NCBI RefSeq assembly: GCF_047468865.1
Contig: NZ_JBLGTV010000014.1
Coordinates: 11,774 to 75,773 of the forward strand
Length of the DNA stretch: 64,000 bases
Source: Castellaniella hirudinis_A
GTDB taxonomy: Bacteria; Pseudomonadota; Gammaproteobacteria; Burkholderiales; Burkholderiaceae_B
Reading direction: 5' to 3'
In this document: piece by piece, positions 39,104 to 47,982 of the stretch
Position numbering within the stretch: position 1 is the stretch's first letter
How the letters are laid out: each line of letters starts with the position of its first letter
The notes under the pieces: generated by a model
What the model was told of the DNA's origin: nothing
Databases searched by the model: none
Seen by the model: the letters and a program-made list of their open reading frames with translations, nothing else
Program-made: the position numbers and the translations under genes

Positions 39104-40058
39104 GCACCTGCCGGCGTGCGTGTACCAGCGCCACGGCGCGTTCTACTACGTCCACAAGGGCAAGTGGACGCGCTTGGGCGTCGACCTGCACACCGCACTG
39201 CTGGAATACGCCAGCATCGTGGCCGTGCCCGAGAACGGCTTCCCTGCGCTCGTCGACAAAGCCCTGCCGAACATCACGCGTGATGTGTCGGAATCGACCG
39301 CCCGAATCTACCGGCGCTGCGCCAGCATCCTGAAAGAGACATTCGCCGAGTTCCGGCCCGAGCAGGTCACGCACGGCGCGATCGTGCAAATGCAAGACAT
39401 GTGGCGCGAGCGCGCGGCAACCGGGAACCACCTGCTGACCACGCTCAAGCTGATCTTCCAGTGGGCCATGGATCGGGAGATCGTGATGGCAAACCCGTGC
39501 CTGTCGGTCAAGCGGCTGCCCGCCGGCCAACGCGACCGACTGATCACCTGGCGCGAGTACCAGGCGATCTACGCCAAGGCACCGGACTGGGTGCAGATCA
39601 TCATGGATCTGTGCTACCTGACCGGCCAGCGCATCGGTGACGTCCTCAAGATTGAGTACGGACACCTGCAGGACGCCGGAATCTTTTTCGAGCAGCAGAA
39701 GACCGGAAAGAAGCTGATCGTGGCCTGGACGCCCGAGCTTCGCGCCGCGACCGAACGGGCCAATCGACTGAAATATGGTGTGCGCTCAGTCAAGTACCTG
39801 CTGGCTGGCCGCGCCGGCAAAAAGCGCCTTCACAGCAACGTCTGGCGGCACTTCAAGGCGGCGGCACGCGCCGCTGGCGTGGGCGATGTGACGCTACACG
39901 ACCTGCGGGCGATGTCCGGCACAGAAGCCGACCGCGAAGGCAAGAACGCGACCGAGTTGTTGGGCCACGCCGACGCCCACACGACGCGCATCTACTTGCG
40001 TGACAAGGCGCCGAAACAGGTCAGCGGGCCGTCGAAACCGGGGAAAAAATCGGCGTAG
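39081..40058 (+). CDS. int: tyrosine-type phage integrase
   Basis: 325 residues. N-terminal arm-binding part, SAM-like core-binding domain (about 60-145) and catalytic domain with the full set R184 (TGQRIGDVL), H273 and R276 (LHDLRAMSG), H296 (LLGHADAH) and Y305 (TTRIYLRD). It catalyses site-specific integration and, with the DUF4224 protein, excision. It lies at the phage-chromosome border. Confidence 0.93.
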   Translation: MRPRKKDRHLPACVYQRHGAFYYVHKGKWTRLGVDLHTALLEYASIVAVPENGFPALVDKALPNITRDVSESTARIYRRCASILKETFAEFRPEQVTHGAIVQMQDMWRERAATGNHLLTTLKLIFQWAMDREIVMANPCLSVKRLPAGQRDRLITWREYQAIYAKAPDWVQIIMDLCYLTGQRIGDVLKIEYGHLQDAGIFFEQQKTGKKLIVAWTPELRAATERANRLKYGVRSVKYLLAGRAGKKRLHSNVWRHFKAAARAAGVGDVTLHDLRAMSGTEADREGKNATELLGHADAHTTRIYLRDKAPKQVSGPSKPGKKSA

Positions 40059-40443
40059 TTTTGGACAGCCTTTGGAATATTGGACAATAACGCCTGGAAA
40101 CCCGCATGAATAAAGGCTTTCCAAGATGATGATATATTCCACCATGGCCTGCCCCCGCTGGCCCGCCCGCCCCGCCAGGCGGTGCGCGCCCGGCAAACCC
40201 GCGTGGCAGTATCGGTAGCGGCGGTTGGCCCGGATTCGGGTGGCGTATGCGGCCTGGCCGGCCAGGCGAAACAATAAACGGCGCAAGGGCATGATGGGCT
40301 CCGAGAAAGACAAGGTCAGCCCAGTGTGCCCTGCCCCGCCAAGCCCGCCTATTGGCGTTTCCCGTCTTGGACAAAAAAGGCCCGACACCTTGCGGTGCGG
40401 GCCTTTTCGGGGAATAAACCCGGACGGAATCAAGCCATACGCA
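40059..40443. other. phage-chromosome junction without genes; att region expected
   Basis: 385 bases with no convincing gene. It contains three TTGGA-type repeats directly after int (TTGGACA at 40061-40067 and 40080-40086, TTTGGA at 40071-40076) and another TTGGACA at 40367-40373, possible integrase arm sites or remnants. The switch from phage to host genes lies here, so one attachment site should be in this gap, but the partner end is outside the window and no core can be fixed. No tRNA gene is seen. Confidence 0.4.
40373..40407 (-). terminator. bidirectional terminator after the FAH gene
   Basis: GGCCCGACACC / GGTGCGGGCC stem with a TTGC loop and one bulge; six T on the minus-strand side and four T on the plus side. 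It ends the ppa-FAH transcript and could also stop reading out of the prophage. Confidence 0.75.
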
Positions 40444-41142
40444 TCAGGCGATCCGTATCTGCAAAGCGTCCAGCCCGGCAATCGTCCCCACCAGCCGGTC
40501 GCCCGCCTGCACCGCCCCGACGCCGGCCGGGGTGCCGGTGAACAGCAAGTCGCCGGGATGCAGCTCGAACAGCGTGGACAGGTAGGCGATGGCTTCGGGC
40601 ACGGACCAGATCATGTCCGACAAATCGCCGGTTTGGCGCACCTGGCCATTGACGGCCAGCTGGATCGCCCCCGCCGTGGGCACCCCCGCGTCCGCGACCG
40701 GGTACAGCGGGCCGATGGGCGCGCTGTGATCGAAGCCCTTGGCGGTATCCCAGGGGCGGCCGGCCTTTTTGGCCTGGGCCTGGAGGTCGCGGCGCGTCAT
40801 GTCCAGGCCGACGGCATAGCCCCACACGGCCTGGGCGGCCTGGTCGACGGTGAGGTCACGCCCCCCCGCCCCCAAGGCCACCACAAGTTCGACTTCGTGA
40901 TGCAAATCCTGGGTTTGCGGGGGATATGGCAGCACGCCTTCGACGCCCGGCGCCACATTGAGAATGGCGTCGGCGGGCTTGCTGAAGAAAAAGGGCAGTT
41001 CCCGGCCGGTGCCCCCCATTTCGCGGGAATGCTCGGCGTAATTGCGCCCCACGCAATACACCCGGCGCACCGGGAAACGGGCGGCGCTACCCTGCACGGC
41101 GAGGGAAACCGCCGGCGGGCAAGGGATGACGGTGTCGGCCAT
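40444..41142 (-). CDS. fumarylacetoacetate hydrolase (FAH) family protein
   Basis: 232 residues. Metal-binding motif DLHHEVELVVAL (His, two Glu) and GLDMTRRDLQ (Asp), with VYCVGRNYAEH at the start and LLFTGTPAGVGAV near the end. Members cleave C-C bonds of acylpyruvates (fumarylpyruvate and similar) in aromatic compound breakdown, or decarboxylate oxaloacetate; the exact substrate is not visible. ATG at 41142 is chosen over a longer frame. It begins two bases before ppa ends. Confidence 0.88.
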   Translation of the reverse strand: MADTVIPCPPAVSLAVQGSAARFPVRRVYCVGRNYAEHSREMGGTGRELPFFFSKPADAILNVAPGVEGVLPYPPQTQDLHHEVELVVALGAGGRDLTVDQAAQAVWGYAVGLDMTRRDLQAQAKKAGRPWDTAKGFDHSAPIGPLYPVADAGVPTAGAIQLAVNGQVRQTGDLSDMIWSVPEAIAYLSTLFELHPGDLLFTGTPAGVGAVQAGDRLVGTIAGLDALQIRIA

Positions 41143-41144
41143 GG

Positions 41145-41681
41145 TCAGACCCCCTGGCCCTCGTAGCGGGCGACGGACGCGCGGATTTCTTCCTGGGCGG
41201 CGTCCAGGCCCGACCAGCCCCGCACCTTGACCCATTTGCCTTTTTCGAGATCTTTGTAGTGCTCGAAGAAGTGCTGAATGCGTTCGAGTTCGAGCGGGTT
41301 GAGGTCTTCGGTGGACTGGATGCCGCGATAGGGCGGGTACAGCTTGTCGACCGGCCGGGCCAGCAGCTTGGCGTCCTTGCCGGCTTCATCTTCCATGTCC
41401 ATCACCCCCAGGGCGCGGCAGCGGATGACCGAGCCGACCTGTACCGGAAACGGCGCGATCACCAGCACGTCGACCGGATCGCCGTCTTCGGACAGGGTCT
41501 GGGGGATATAGCCGTAATTGCACGGATAGTGCATGGCGGTCAGCATGAAACGGTCGACGAACACGGCGCCGCTTTCTTTGTCGACCTCGTATTTGACGGG
41601 ATCGGCATTCATCGGGATTTCGATGACCACGTTGAATTCTTCCGGCAGCTTGTCGCCGGCGGGGACACGGTCTAGGCTCAT
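41145..41681 (-). CDS. ppa: inorganic pyrophosphatase
   Basis: 178 residues, full length for the bacterial family I enzyme. Active-site signature DGDPVDVLVI, with KYEVDKESGAVFVDRF and YPCNYGYIPQT. It hydrolyses pyrophosphate made by biosynthesis, using Mg2+. The ATG at 41681 has AAGGAA upstream. Neighbour of the hem cluster. Confidence 0.96.
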   Translation of the reverse strand: MSLDRVPAGDKLPEEFNVVIEIPMNADPVKYEVDKESGAVFVDRFMLTAMHYPCNYGYIPQTLSEDGDPVDVLVIAPFPVQVGSVIRCRALGVMDMEDEAGKDAKLLARPVDKLYPPYRGIQSTEDLNPLELERIQHFFEHYKDLEKGKWVKVRGWSGLDAAQEEIRASVARYEGQGV

Positions 41682-41709
41682 GAGATTCCTTAGGGTGATG
41701 AGATGAAAA

Positions 41710-43188
41710 TTATTTCCTGGGGCCGCCATCCGAGGTGAGCGACATATCCACCCCGGGAATCGGGGCCGTGTCGAAGTAGTCTTCTTCGGCGGCGGCCTGC
41801 CGGGGCGGCGCGGCGGCGGCGGGCGGCTGCCGGACGGGCTGCTCGGACGCGGCGTCCTCGGCATCCTGCAGGTAGGCGCCGCTGGCGGCCACGGGCAATG
41901 CCGCCGCATCCGCGGCGGATTCCGCCGGCGAGTCCGCGACGAACCGGGGGTCGCCCTGCGTGTCGGCGGCCGGCAGCGGACGGTGGATCAGGGGGAGTTC
42001 GGCATCCGCGGCTTCGCAGGCCCGCCGCCAGTACGCCAGGGCCTGATCGGGGTGGCCCAGCGCGTCGTGCAGATTACCCAGCAGCGCATAGATGTGAATA
42101 TCGGCGCGCAAGGCCAGGCTGCGTTCCAGATAGTGCGCGCCCTGGCCCCACAGCTGGGCCGCCAGGCAGATCTGCCCCAGGGCCGCCAGCAGGCCGGGAT
42201 GGTCTGGATTGGACTTGAGCCAGAGCTCGGCATGGCCAAGCCGTTGCCGGGCCTGCTTCGTGTCGCACTGCGCATAGGCCCGCAACAGGCGGTCGTCCAA
42301 CTGGCGGTTGAGCGCCGCTTGGAGGATGCGTGCCGCCTGCGCCGGCTGCCCGAAGCGGATCTGGGCCTTGGCCCCCGCCAGGGCCACTGCGGGAGTCATG
42401 CGTTCGTCGGCATTGAGATCGCCCCAGATATCATCCCAGGAAGCCGCATCGGCCGCATCCAGCCGCTGGGCCGCCGCCTGGGTGATGAAGGTGCGCGCCT
42501 GGGCCTCGTCGATGGCGCTGCGGCGCAGCAGCAGGCGCGTCAGGGCATACACCTGATCCACGTGCCCCAACTGGCGATGGGCGCGCAGCAGCAGGCGGGT
42601 GGCATGCATGAAGCGCGAGGAGGCGTCCTGCAGCGGTTCAAGCAGGTCGAGCGCTTCCTGGGCGCGGTTCTGGTCGAGCAGCATTTCGGCCTTGACCGTG
42701 TCGACCGTCTGGCGCAGCCGCGTGTCCTGGCCGGCGGCATCCTGGGCCAGCTGCAGCGTGTGGTCGCGCCGGGCGGTTTCGCCCAGCAAGTGCAGGGCGC
42801 GGGCGGCGCTCAGGCCCGCCAGCACCTTGCGATCGGCCGAGCGCGTGCGCGACAGCAGGTTGGAGAGGTCTTTTTCGGCCTGGACATAACGGCCTTCCAG
42901 GACGTTGATCCAGCCGCGTTCGAGCAGTTCGACATCGCGCCGCTGCGCCCGCCGCCCGCGCCAGCTGCGCAGGCGCCCCGGGCTGCTGCCCATCCAGCGC
43001 AACAACTGGAGCAGCCAGTGCAGGGCCAGGAAAGCCCCCAGCGATAAAAGAATGGCCAAGGGCAAAGAGAGTTCGACACGCCAGGGCGGCGTGACGACGA
43101 TGACATTGCCGCCATGGCTGCGCACCACCAGCGCCAGCGCCACGGCGGCCACCACCAGCAAGAGATTCCAGATCCAGGATCGCATCAT
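41710..43188 (-). CDS. hemY: HemY, TPR-containing membrane protein of haem biosynthesis
   Basis: 492 residues: two N-terminal membrane helices (about 5-22 and 40-64), then TPR-type helices (ERGWINVLEGRYVQAEKDLS, AGLSAARALHLLGETARRDH and others), and a low-complexity Pro/Ala-rich C-terminus longer than in E. coli HemY. It is a proteobacterial HemY (not the protoporphyrinogen oxidase of Gram-positives). Directly downstream of hemX. Confidence 0.9.
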   Translation of the reverse strand: MMRSWIWNLLLVVAAVALALVVRSHGGNVIVVTPPWRVELSLPLAILLSLGAFLALHWLLQLLRWMGSSPGRLRSWRGRRAQRRDVELLERGWINVLEGRYVQAEKDLSNLLSRTRSADRKVLAGLSAARALHLLGETARRDHTLQLAQDAAGQDTRLRQTVDTVKAEMLLDQNRAQEALDLLEPLQDASSRFMHATRLLLRAHRQLGHVDQVYALTRLLLRRSAIDEAQARTFITQAAAQRLDAADAASWDDIWGDLNADERMTPAVALAGAKAQIRFGQPAQAARILQAALNRQLDDRLLRAYAQCDTKQARQRLGHAELWLKSNPDHPGLLAALGQICLAAQLWGQGAHYLERSLALRADIHIYALLGNLHDALGHPDQALAYWRRACEAADAELPLIHRPLPAADTQGDPRFVADSPAESAADAAALPVAASGAYLQDAEDAASEQPVRQPPAAAAPPRQAAAEEDYFDTAPIPGVDMSLTSDGGPRK

Positions 43189-43194
43189 GCCTCC

Positions 43195-44430
43195 TTAGTC
43201 CGCATCGGCGCCTGCGGGCGCCGCCGGCGTCTTGGGCATGGCGGGTTCTGGATCGGGGCCATCGGCCCCCGCGGGCGCGGCCGCCGGAACGGCGGCGTCG
43301 TGGGCATCGGCCTGCGCCTCGCGGGCGGCGGCGATGGCCGCCAGGCTGTTGTCCACGGTCGGCAGTGTGATCTCGATGGACGTGTCATGCAGTGCGCGGG
43401 CCAGCGCCAGGGCCTGGCGCGAGGCTTCCGCCCGCATGTCGTAGCGCTGATCGACGGCCCGGGCGATGCGGTCGAGTTCGGATTTCCAGATGCGCGACTG
43501 GTGCATCATCAGCGCCAGTTGGGCGGTCACGGCGCGCTGCTTCAGGCCCTCACGAAACTGCAGGGCCTGATCCGGCGACATCAGCAAGGCGGCGGCATCG
43601 TCCACCCGGCGGACTTCCAGCAGACCGCGCAGATCCTGGGCCAGCTGAACCGCCCCGTCCCGCACCCACAGCCAGCCGTCCAGCGCCACGCGCTGCCAGG
43701 CGGGCTGATCCTGGCCCGCCTGGCCCGCAGGCGCGGCGCCGGGCGCCCCGGCCGGCTGGGCGGCGGCCAGCCCACCCGGCGGCGGCCCGGCCGCCGCCTT
43801 GTCGGCGACCAGCAGCGGGGCCGAGCCCAGCAGGTCGGCGAGTTGGTCGATCTGGCCGGACAAGGCGGGCAGGTTGATCGTGGCCACCGCGCGCAGGCGA
43901 TCCAGGTCGCCATTGATGGACTGCTGCAGGGCGGCGAGGTTGGGCCGGTTGGCGCGGGCCAACTGGGCCTGGGCGGCTTCCAGGGAAACAATCGCATTGG
44001 CCACGTTGCCGCCCAAGGCCAACTGCTGCTGCGCGATGGTGACCAGGTGGTCGATGTCGTTGAGCAGCAGGAGATCGGAGCCGCTGTCGGAAACCATTTG
44101 CAAAGCCTGATCGAGTTCGTCGAGCTGGTCGCCGAGGGTGTCCAGCGCGCCGCGCAGGCTGAGGATTTCGGCCGATTGTTCGCGCGCCTGTGTCACAGCC
44201 TGAGTGGCCTGCTGGTGCGCGCTTTGGATCTGCTGGATGTTTTCGCTGCTTTGGCGCTGGAAGTCGGCCCGAAGGACTTGGTACTGGCGGTTTTGCTCGT
44301 ACAGGGCGGCGGCCAGGACGATGGCCAGCAGCAAGGGCACCAGCCACAACAGGCGGGTTGTGCGGCGCTGGGGCGCCGGCGCGCCGGATTCGGAGGGAGG
44401 GGTCGGCTGGCTGTGATCGGTTTGACTCAT
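43195..44430 (-). CDS. hemX: HemX, membrane-anchored protein of the hem operon
   Basis: 411 residues: short cytoplasmic start, one membrane helix (LLWLVPLLLAIVLAAALYEQ, about 27-46), a long coiled coil (RADFQRQSSENIQQIQSAHQ), and a periplasmic HemX domain (NDIDHLVTIAQQQLALGGNV, WLWVRDGAVQLAQDLRGLLE). The end is Ala/Pro-rich. ATG at 44430; the longer upstream frame is a hemD shadow. Annotated in E. coli as a methyltransferase homologue, but no such activity is evident here. Confidence 0.9.
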   Translation of the reverse strand: MSQTDHSQPTPPSESGAPAPQRRTTRLLWLVPLLLAIVLAAALYEQNRQYQVLRADFQRQSSENIQQIQSAHQQATQAVTQAREQSAEILSLRGALDTLGDQLDELDQALQMVSDSGSDLLLLNDIDHLVTIAQQQLALGGNVANAIVSLEAAQAQLARANRPNLAALQQSINGDLDRLRAVATINLPALSGQIDQLADLLGSAPLLVADKAAAGPPPGGLAAAQPAGAPGAAPAGQAGQDQPAWQRVALDGWLWVRDGAVQLAQDLRGLLEVRRVDDAAALLMSPDQALQFREGLKQRAVTAQLALMMHQSRIWKSELDRIARAVDQRYDMRAEASRQALALARALHDTSIEITLPTVDNSLAAIAAAREAQADAHDAAVPAAAPAGADGPDPEPAMPKTPAAPAGADAD

Positions 44431-44438
44431 GACGGCGT

Positions 44439-45227
44439 TCAGATCCTTCGGGAAAGCTGTCGGGATGCTGCCACTATAGCCTGAAACAATGCCGCATCCT
44501 CTGGCGCGCTGAGGGCGATGCGCAGGGCGGGTTCCGGCTGGTCGGCGTACAGGCATTGTAAACGCCGGGCGATGCGCTTGTGCAGCGTGACCGCAAACAG
44601 GCGCGCCGGCCAGGCGAGCCGATGCCGCTGCAGGCTGGCCTCGATGGCGTCCAGCGCCTCCAGGCTGGTCAACAGCAAAATACACGGGCGGGCTTCGGCG
44701 CACAGCCGCAGGCAGGTATCCTGATCCCAGGGCTGGGGCAGCCGCCGGTACAGGGCATGGCATTGCACCTGCCAGCCTCGTTGCCGCAATTGCTCGGCCA
44801 GCCAGTTGCGTCCATGGGCGGCCCGCAGGATATGGGCCTGGGCGGGCTGCAGGCCCCGGGCCACGATCACGGCCAGCAAGGCTTCGGAATCCGGCGCGGC
44901 ATCCGCCGCCGGCGCGAGGATGCATTCAGCCGGGACGTAAGCCCGCAAAGCCTGCGCCGTGGCCGGGCCCACGGCGCAGGCCCAGGCCCCGGCGGGCCAC
45001 ACCCGCGCGGGGCGATCAAAGAACGCCGCCACGGCCTGGCCGCTGACAAAGACATGCAGGTTGCCCGCCCGGGGCGCCACGTAGGGCGCATCCAGGCGCT
45101 CGATCCGCAAGGCAGGGGCCTGCAGCACCCGCAGTCCGGCCTGGCGCGCCGCAGCGGCCAGGGCCTCGTTGCGCCCCGGCGGACGGGTCAGAACCACCAG
45201 AGCCGGCAGGCTGGGCGCGTCTGCCAT
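44439..45227 (-). CDS. hemD: uroporphyrinogen-III synthase
   Basis: 262 residues, usual size. VVLTRPPGRNEALAAAARQA, FVSGQAVAAFF, AVGPATAQALRAYV and LLLTSLEALDAI are family segments. Closes hydroxymethylbilane with inversion of ring D. Its ATG overlaps the hemC stop (ATGA), so the two successive enzymes are coupled. Confidence 0.93.
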   Translation of the reverse strand: MADAPSLPALVVLTRPPGRNEALAAAARQAGLRVLQAPALRIERLDAPYVAPRAGNLHVFVSGQAVAAFFDRPARVWPAGAWACAVGPATAQALRAYVPAECILAPAADAAPDSEALLAVIVARGLQPAQAHILRAAHGRNWLAEQLRQRGWQVQCHALYRRLPQPWDQDTCLRLCAEARPCILLLTSLEALDAIEASLQRHRLAWPARLFAVTLHKRIARRLQCLYADQPEPALRIALSAPEDAALFQAIVAASRQLSRRI

Positions 45228-46162
45228 CAAGCCGACAACCGGGCCAGGATCTGATCCGCCCCCTGGCCCAGCAGATCGCGCGCGACGGCGATCCCGAGGG
45301 GCTCGGCCTGATCGGCCAGGCCGCTGGCCTGCGCCCGCAACACCCGGCTGCCGTCGGGTTCGGCCACCAGCGCCCGCAGGAAGATCTGCTCGTCCTGCAA
45401 GACGGCATACGCCGCCAGCGGCACCTGACAGGAACCGCCCAAGGTGCGCGACACGGCGCGTTCGGCCAGGGCGCAGACGCGGGCCTGGGCGCAGCCCAGG
45501 GGGGCCAGCCAAGCCCGCATCTCCGTGCGCGCCGCCAGTGTTTCGATGCCCAAGGTGCCCTGCCCGGCCGCGGGCAGGCTGAATTCGACGGGCAGCACGG
45601 CGCGGATGCGCTGCGCCAGGCCCAGGCGCTGCAGGCCGGCCGCCGCCAGCACGATAGCGGCATAGTCGCCGCGATCCAGCTTTGCCAGACGGGTATCCAG
45701 GTTGCCGCGCAAGGGGCGAACCTGCAGTTGGGGATAGCGGGCGCGCAGCTGCGATTCGCGGCGCAGGCTGGAAGTGCCCAGCACCGCCCCGGCGGGCAAG
45801 GCATCCAGGCTGTCCACCGTGTTGGACACCAGGGCGTCGCAGGGATCGGCGCGCTCCAGAATGGCCGCCAGGGCAAAGGGCTCGCCCAGATCCACCGGCA
45901 CGTCTTTCAGCGAATGCACCGCCAGGTCGGCTCGTCCATCCAACAAAGCCGTTTCCAGCTCTTTGACGAACAGGCCCTTGCCGCCCACCTTGGACAGCGT
46001 GCGATCCAGGATCTGATCGCCGCGCGTGGTCATTTCCAGGAGTTCGACCTGACAGCCAGGGTAGTGCGCCTGCAGGCGGGCCTGCACATGACGGGCCTGC
46101 CACAAGGCCAGGCGGCTGGCCCGGGTGGCGATGACGAGGCGGGAAGGCGGGGTAAGAGACAT
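45227..46162 (-). CDS. hemC: porphobilinogen deaminase (hydroxymethylbilane synthase)
   Basis: 311 residues. VIATRASRLALWQARHVQ at the start, GRADLAVHSLKDVP (active-site Asp region), and LGGSCQVPLAAYA, whose Cys binds the dipyrromethane cofactor. Polymerises four porphobilinogens. ATG at 46162 is the conserved start; it overlaps the stop of a 31-aa membrane peptide by one base. Confidence 0.95.
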   Translation of the reverse strand: MSLTPPSRLVIATRASRLALWQARHVQARLQAHYPGCQVELLEMTTRGDQILDRTLSKVGGKGLFVKELETALLDGRADLAVHSLKDVPVDLGEPFALAAILERADPCDALVSNTVDSLDALPAGAVLGTSSLRRESQLRARYPQLQVRPLRGNLDTRLAKLDRGDYAAIVLAAAGLQRLGLAQRIRAVLPVEFSLPAAGQGTLGIETLAARTEMRAWLAPLGCAQARVCALAERAVSRTLGGSCQVPLAAYAVLQDEQIFLRALVAEPDGSRVLRAQASGLADQAEPLGIAVARDLLGQGADQILARLSA

Positions 46163-46257
46163 TACAGCGTAATCCTGGAAAGCACCAAACGTGCCAGCAG
46201 GCCGACAAGCGCCAGAAAAATCAGGGTTTGCAACAGCGAGGGGCGTTTGATATTCAT
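46162..46257 (-). CDS. 31-aa membrane peptide upstream of hemC
   Basis: MNIKRPSLLQTLIFLALVGL and a short tail: a single hydrophobic helix. It starts in the end of the TerC gene (ATGA) and ends on the hemC ATG, so it may be a translated link between the two. Unknown. Confidence 0.4.
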   Translation of the reverse strand: MNIKRPSLLQTLIFLALVGLLARLVLSRITL

Positions 46258-46976
46258 GAAACAACCTTTTTCCGGGCGGCGGCCCGGCGACGGGCTAGAT
46301 AATAGCCTGTCCCGACCACCAGGACAGCGCCGACGGCCTTGGCCGCCCAATCGACCGGCGAGGCCAGCGGACTCAGAAACGGAGCCAGGGCCACATCCGT
46401 GACCAGCATGCCGCCGGCGATCCAGCCCAACAGGCCCGCGCCCAGCGTCACCACCCAAGCGTACCGGTCGATCAGGCGCAGCACCAAGGTGCTGCCCCAG
46501 ACGATGATGGGCACACTCAAGAGCAGGCCGAAGGCGACGTAGGCGATGCGATGATCGGCAATCGTGTTCTGGGCGGCGGCGGCAATCGCAACGACATTAT
46601 CCAGGCTCATGACGAAATCGGCCAGAATAATCGTGCGCACGGCCGACCCGATCGAGGCCGCCTCCCGCACCCGGTGCGCGCCATCGGGCTCGGGCAGCAT
46701 CAGATGCACGCCGATCCACAGCAACAGCAAGGCGCCGACGATCTTGAGATAAGGGATATCCAGCAGGGTCAGGGCAAAGGCGATCAACAGAACCCGCAAG
46801 GCGATGGCCCCCAGCGTCCCCCAGAGTATCCCCTGCAGGCGGCGGCGGGCATCCAGGCGGCGGCAGGCCAGCGCAATCACCACCGCGTTGTCGCCGCCCA
46901 GCAGCAGATCGATGACCACGATCTGCAGCAAGGCCGCCCAATGCAGCTGGGAAAAAACATCCAATATCATCGTCAT
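46254..46976 (-). CDS. TerC-family integral membrane protein
   Basis: 240 residues with about seven membrane helices. Signature acidic motifs within helices: VIDLLLGGDNAVVIALAC and LADFVMSLDNVVAIAA, repeated as in the TerC/Alx family, now linked to manganese and other metal export. Terminator and sucD lie upstream on the same strand. Confidence 0.9.
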   Translation of the reverse strand: MTMILDVFSQLHWAALLQIVVIDLLLGGDNAVVIALACRRLDARRRLQGILWGTLGAIALRVLLIAFALTLLDIPYLKIVGALLLLWIGVHLMLPEPDGAHRVREAASIGSAVRTIILADFVMSLDNVVAIAAAAQNTIADHRIAYVAFGLLLSVPIIVWGSTLVLRLIDRYAWVVTLGAGLLGWIAGGMLVTDVALAPFLSPLASPVDWAAKAVGAVLVVGTGYYLARRRAAARKKVVS

Positions 46977-46982
46977 GCTCGT

Positions 46983-47007
46983 AAAAAAGCCCGCATGGCG
47001 GGCTTTT
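46983..47007 (-). terminator. terminator after sucD
   Basis: GCCCGC (46989-46994) and GCGGGC (46998-47003) with three-base loop; six U follow on the minus strand (46983-46988). Ends the sucCD transcript. Confidence 0.85.
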
Positions 47008-47081
47008 GCATCATCATCGGCAGGCGGCTGCCAGGTCGCCCCGGCAGTCGGCCTGCGATGACAGGCCTGTCCCGCCGCGCC

Positions 47082-47963
47082 TTACAGCACGGTCTTCAGC
47101 AACTTGCCCATCTCGGACGGGTTGCGGGTGGTGCGGATTCCGCAGGCTTCCATGATTTCGAGCTTGGCGTCGGCCGTGTCGGCCCCGCCGGAAATCAGGG
47201 CGCCCGCGTGGCCCATGCGCTTGCCGGCCGGGGCGGTGACCCCGGCAATGAAGCCGACCACGGGTTTTTTCATGTTGTCCTTGGCCCATTGCGCGGCATT
47301 GACTTCATCGGGGCCGCCGATTTCGCCGATCATGATGACGGCATCAGTGTCCGGGTCGTCGTTGAACATCCGCAGCACGTCGACGTGCTTCAGGCCGTTG
47401 ATGGGATCGCCGCCGATCCCCACGGCGCTGGACTGCCCCAAGCCGAGCTCGGTGACCTGCGCCACGGCTTCGTAGGTGAGAGTGCCCGAACGGCTGACGA
47501 TGCCGATGCGGCCCTTGCGATGAATATGGCCCGGCATGATGCCGATCTTGATTTCATCGGGCGTGATCAGGCCCGGGCAGTTGGGGCCCAGCAGCAGCGT
47601 CTTGCGATTTTCGGCACGCATGCGGTTGCGCACTTCCAGCATGTCGCGCACGGGGATGCCTTCGGTGATGCAGATGGCCAGATCCAGATCGGCCTCGACG
47701 GCTTCCCAGATGGCGGCCGCGGCGCCGGCGGGCGGCACGTAGATGACGGAGACCGTGGCCCCCGTGTCGTCCTTGGCGTCCTTGACCGAGGCGTAGATGG
47801 GGATGCCTTCGAAATCCTGGCCGGCTTTCTTGGGATGCACCCCGGCCACGAAAGCGGCCTGGCCGTTGGCGTATTCACGGCACATGCGGGTGTGGAACTG
47901 GCCGGTCTTGCCGGTAATCCCCTGGGTGATGACCTTGGTGTCCTTGTTGATCAGAATCGACAT
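47082..47963 (-). CDS. sucD: succinyl-CoA synthetase alpha subunit
   Basis: 293 residues. CoA-binding Rossmann start (ITGKTGQFHTRMCREYANGQ), and the phosphorylated active-site His in KRMGHAGALISGG. Forms the alpha2-beta2 or alpha-beta enzyme with SucC, making ATP or GTP from succinyl-CoA in the TCA cycle. Follows sucC by 19 bases. Confidence 0.97.
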   Translation of the reverse strand: MSILINKDTKVITQGITGKTGQFHTRMCREYANGQAAFVAGVHPKKAGQDFEGIPIYASVKDAKDDTGATVSVIYVPPAGAAAAIWEAVEADLDLAICITEGIPVRDMLEVRNRMRAENRKTLLLGPNCPGLITPDEIKIGIMPGHIHRKGRIGIVSRSGTLTYEAVAQVTELGLGQSSAVGIGGDPINGLKHVDVLRMFNDDPDTDAVIMIGEIGGPDEVNAAQWAKDNMKKPVVGFIAGVTAPAGKRMGHAGALISGGADTADAKLEIMEACGIRTTRNPSEMGKLLKTVL

Positions 47964-47982
47964 GTTCTATTCCCTGTGATGC

